In this document: one piece after another, positions 26,209 to 27,220 of the stretch
Layout of the letters: every line of letters starts with the position of its first letter
How positions within the stretch are numbered: the first letter of the stretch is position 1
NCBI GenBank assembly: GCA_012274205.1
Contig: JAAOZY010000142.1
Span: forward strand, 1-27,220
DNA length: 27,220 nucleotides
Direction: 5' to 3'
Source of the DNA: Betaproteobacteria bacterium
GTDB lineage: Bacteria > Pseudomonadota > Gammaproteobacteria > Burkholderiales > SG8-39
The notes under the pieces: model-generated
Database searches by the model: none
Told to the model about the DNA's origin: nothing
The model's input: the letters and a program-made list of their open reading frames with translations, nothing else
Made by a program: the position numbers and the translations under genes

Positions 26209-27220
26209 GCATCCCTTACCGTTTCATGCCTTGGGCGCGCAGCGGCCTGGCGCGTTCGCATACCAATCCCGACCTCAACGCGGCGCTCGCCGCGCGCCCC
26301 AAGGTCAAGGTCGGGCTGACCCTGCAGGCCAGGCAGGACGGCAACCCCGCCGCCGAGGTGACGGGTGGCATCGACCTCAGCCTGTACGGGCCGGGTGACA
26401 TTATCGGCATTGACCCACGTCTGGTGGTGCGCACCGACCCCAAGCCCAACGGCACCAATTTCGAGCCGAATTATCTCGCCATCATCGACTTCGACCCGCC
26501 TGATTTTCCCTGGCTGCTGACCCCGGCGCACGCCAACGTCAACAATCAGTTGCGCCCGTGGCTGGTGCTCGTGGTGGTGGAGCGCAGCCAGGTCGCGCTG
26601 CCGAGCCTGAAGCCGGGCGCGCCGCTGCCGTCGATCACACTGACTGCTGCACAGGTGGCGACGCAACTGCCGAATCTCGACGAATCCTGGCTGTGGGCCC
26701 ACGCGCAGGCGGTGTCGCAAACCCAGACCGCCGCCGATCTGGCCACCGAGTTGCCGCAGCAACCGGCACAAAACATCTCGCGGCTGGTGTGCCCGCGCCG
26801 ACTGGAACCGCGCACAAATTACCTGGCGTGTGTGGTACCGGCGTTTGACGCCGGGCGGCGTCGCGGCCTGGGCCAGCCGCTGCAGGGCGACGCGCTGATC
26901 CCGGCATGGGATCACGCCAACCCCATCGACACCGAGCTGCCGGTGTACACCCACTGGGAATTTTCCACCGGCCCGCTCGGCGACATCGAAACCCTGGCGC
27001 GGCGCCTGAAAACGCCTGCGCAATATCAAAACGACCTGCCGCTGCTGGCGCAATTGCGCCACATCGGCGAACAGCCGGTGGCGGTGGACGCCGAGCACCT
27101 GCTGTTCGAGGGCGGCACGCCGGGGCAGACGGTGTTCGAGGGCGCGATGGTGTCGCTCGATTTCCAGCCCGAGACCGCCAACGGCATCTTCGCCACCAAG
27201 CTTGCAGGCATGCTCAATAG
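26205..27220 (+). CDS. Unrecognised large protein downstream of DUF6603 gene (cut by window end)
   Basis: The frame begins at ATG 26205 inside the DUF6603 stop (ATGA overlap) and is open to the window end, giving 338 complete codons. The N-terminus (YRFMPWARSGLA) has no signal peptide. Visible features are LYGPGDIIGIDPRLVVRTDP, TNFEPNYLAIIDFDPPDFPW, LRPWLVLVVVE, and a later CPRRLEPRTNYLACVVPAF. Proteins with such a start seem familiar as uncharacterised companions of DUF6603 genes, but I cannot name a family. The coupling by overlap suggests the two products act together in fixed ratio. No enzymatic motif is seen in the available part. Confidence 0.65.
   Translation, partial: MSIPYRFMPWARSGLARSHTNPDLNAALAARPKVKVGLTLQARQDGNPAAEVTGGIDLSLYGPGDIIGIDPRLVVRTDPKPNGTNFEPNYLAIIDFDPPDFPWLLTPAHANVNNQLRPWLVLVVVERSQVALPSLKPGAPLPSITLTAAQVATQLPNLDESWLWAHAQAVSQTQTAADLATELPQQPAQNISRLVCPRRLEPRTNYLACVVPAFDAGRRRGLGQPLQGDALIPAWDHANPIDTELPVYTHWEFSTGPLGDIETLARRLKTPAQYQNDLPLLAQLRHIGEQPVAVDAEHLLFEGGTPGQTVFEGAMVSLDFQPETANGIFATKLAGMLN

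Overview
The window looks like a chromosomal piece of a GC-rich betaproteobacterium. Class Ia NrdA with two ATP-cone-like regions, an SMC condensin, a one-module QueF and very dense membrane/lipoprotein c-type cytochrome genes all fit a chemolithotrophic or environmental lineage such as the Nitrosomonadales/Thiobacillaceae. That placement is inference from protein character only. No tRNA, rRNA, CRISPR array, insertion sequence or integrase gene was seen.

Region 1 (1-7032) is housekeeping. On the minus strand lie the 5' part of nrdA (cut by the window start) and smc. The nrdA control region is well resolved: a sigma70-type promoter, two NrdR boxes exactly 31 bp apart (one covering the -10), and two DnaA-box-like 9-mers. 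The smc gene carries a single in-frame TAG at codon 982, before the ABC signature and Walker B motifs. Divergent from smc on the plus strand are queF (queuosine precursor reductase) and an FGGY kinase that resembles the plant/cyanobacterial D-ribulose kinase clade.

Region 2 (7033-22748) is a long plus-strand array of ten genes with tiny gaps or 4-bp overlaps, probably one operon. It opens with three predicted hydrolases: a zinc amidase with an SH3-like tail, an astacin-like zinc metallopeptidase, and a patatin-like lipase with about ten membrane segments inserted between its catalytic Ser and Asp. These are followed by an envelope redox set: an 856-residue di-haem cytochrome, a seven-bladed YVTN beta-propeller lipoprotein, a FecR-domain exported protein, a small membrane protein, a second lipoprotein, an exported two-CXXCH protein, and two paralogous membrane-anchored di-haem cytochromes. 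Three of the cytochromes share the motifs IGTDR and AP(Y/F)LHNxSV, which place them near the RoxA/RoxB and MauG/CcpA di-haem superfamily.

Region 3 (22749-27220) has a 190-bp gap rich in dyad symmetry, then a 1089-residue DUF6603-type beta-rich protein overlapping by 4 bp an unrecognised gene that runs off the window.

The main candidate for an undescribed system is the whole 7187-27220 array: wall, protein and lipid hydrolases plus four multi-haem-motif envelope proteins plus a DUF6603 protein. A testable guess is an envelope machine that opens and oxidises a hydrophobic or polymeric substrate; the sequence does not prove this.
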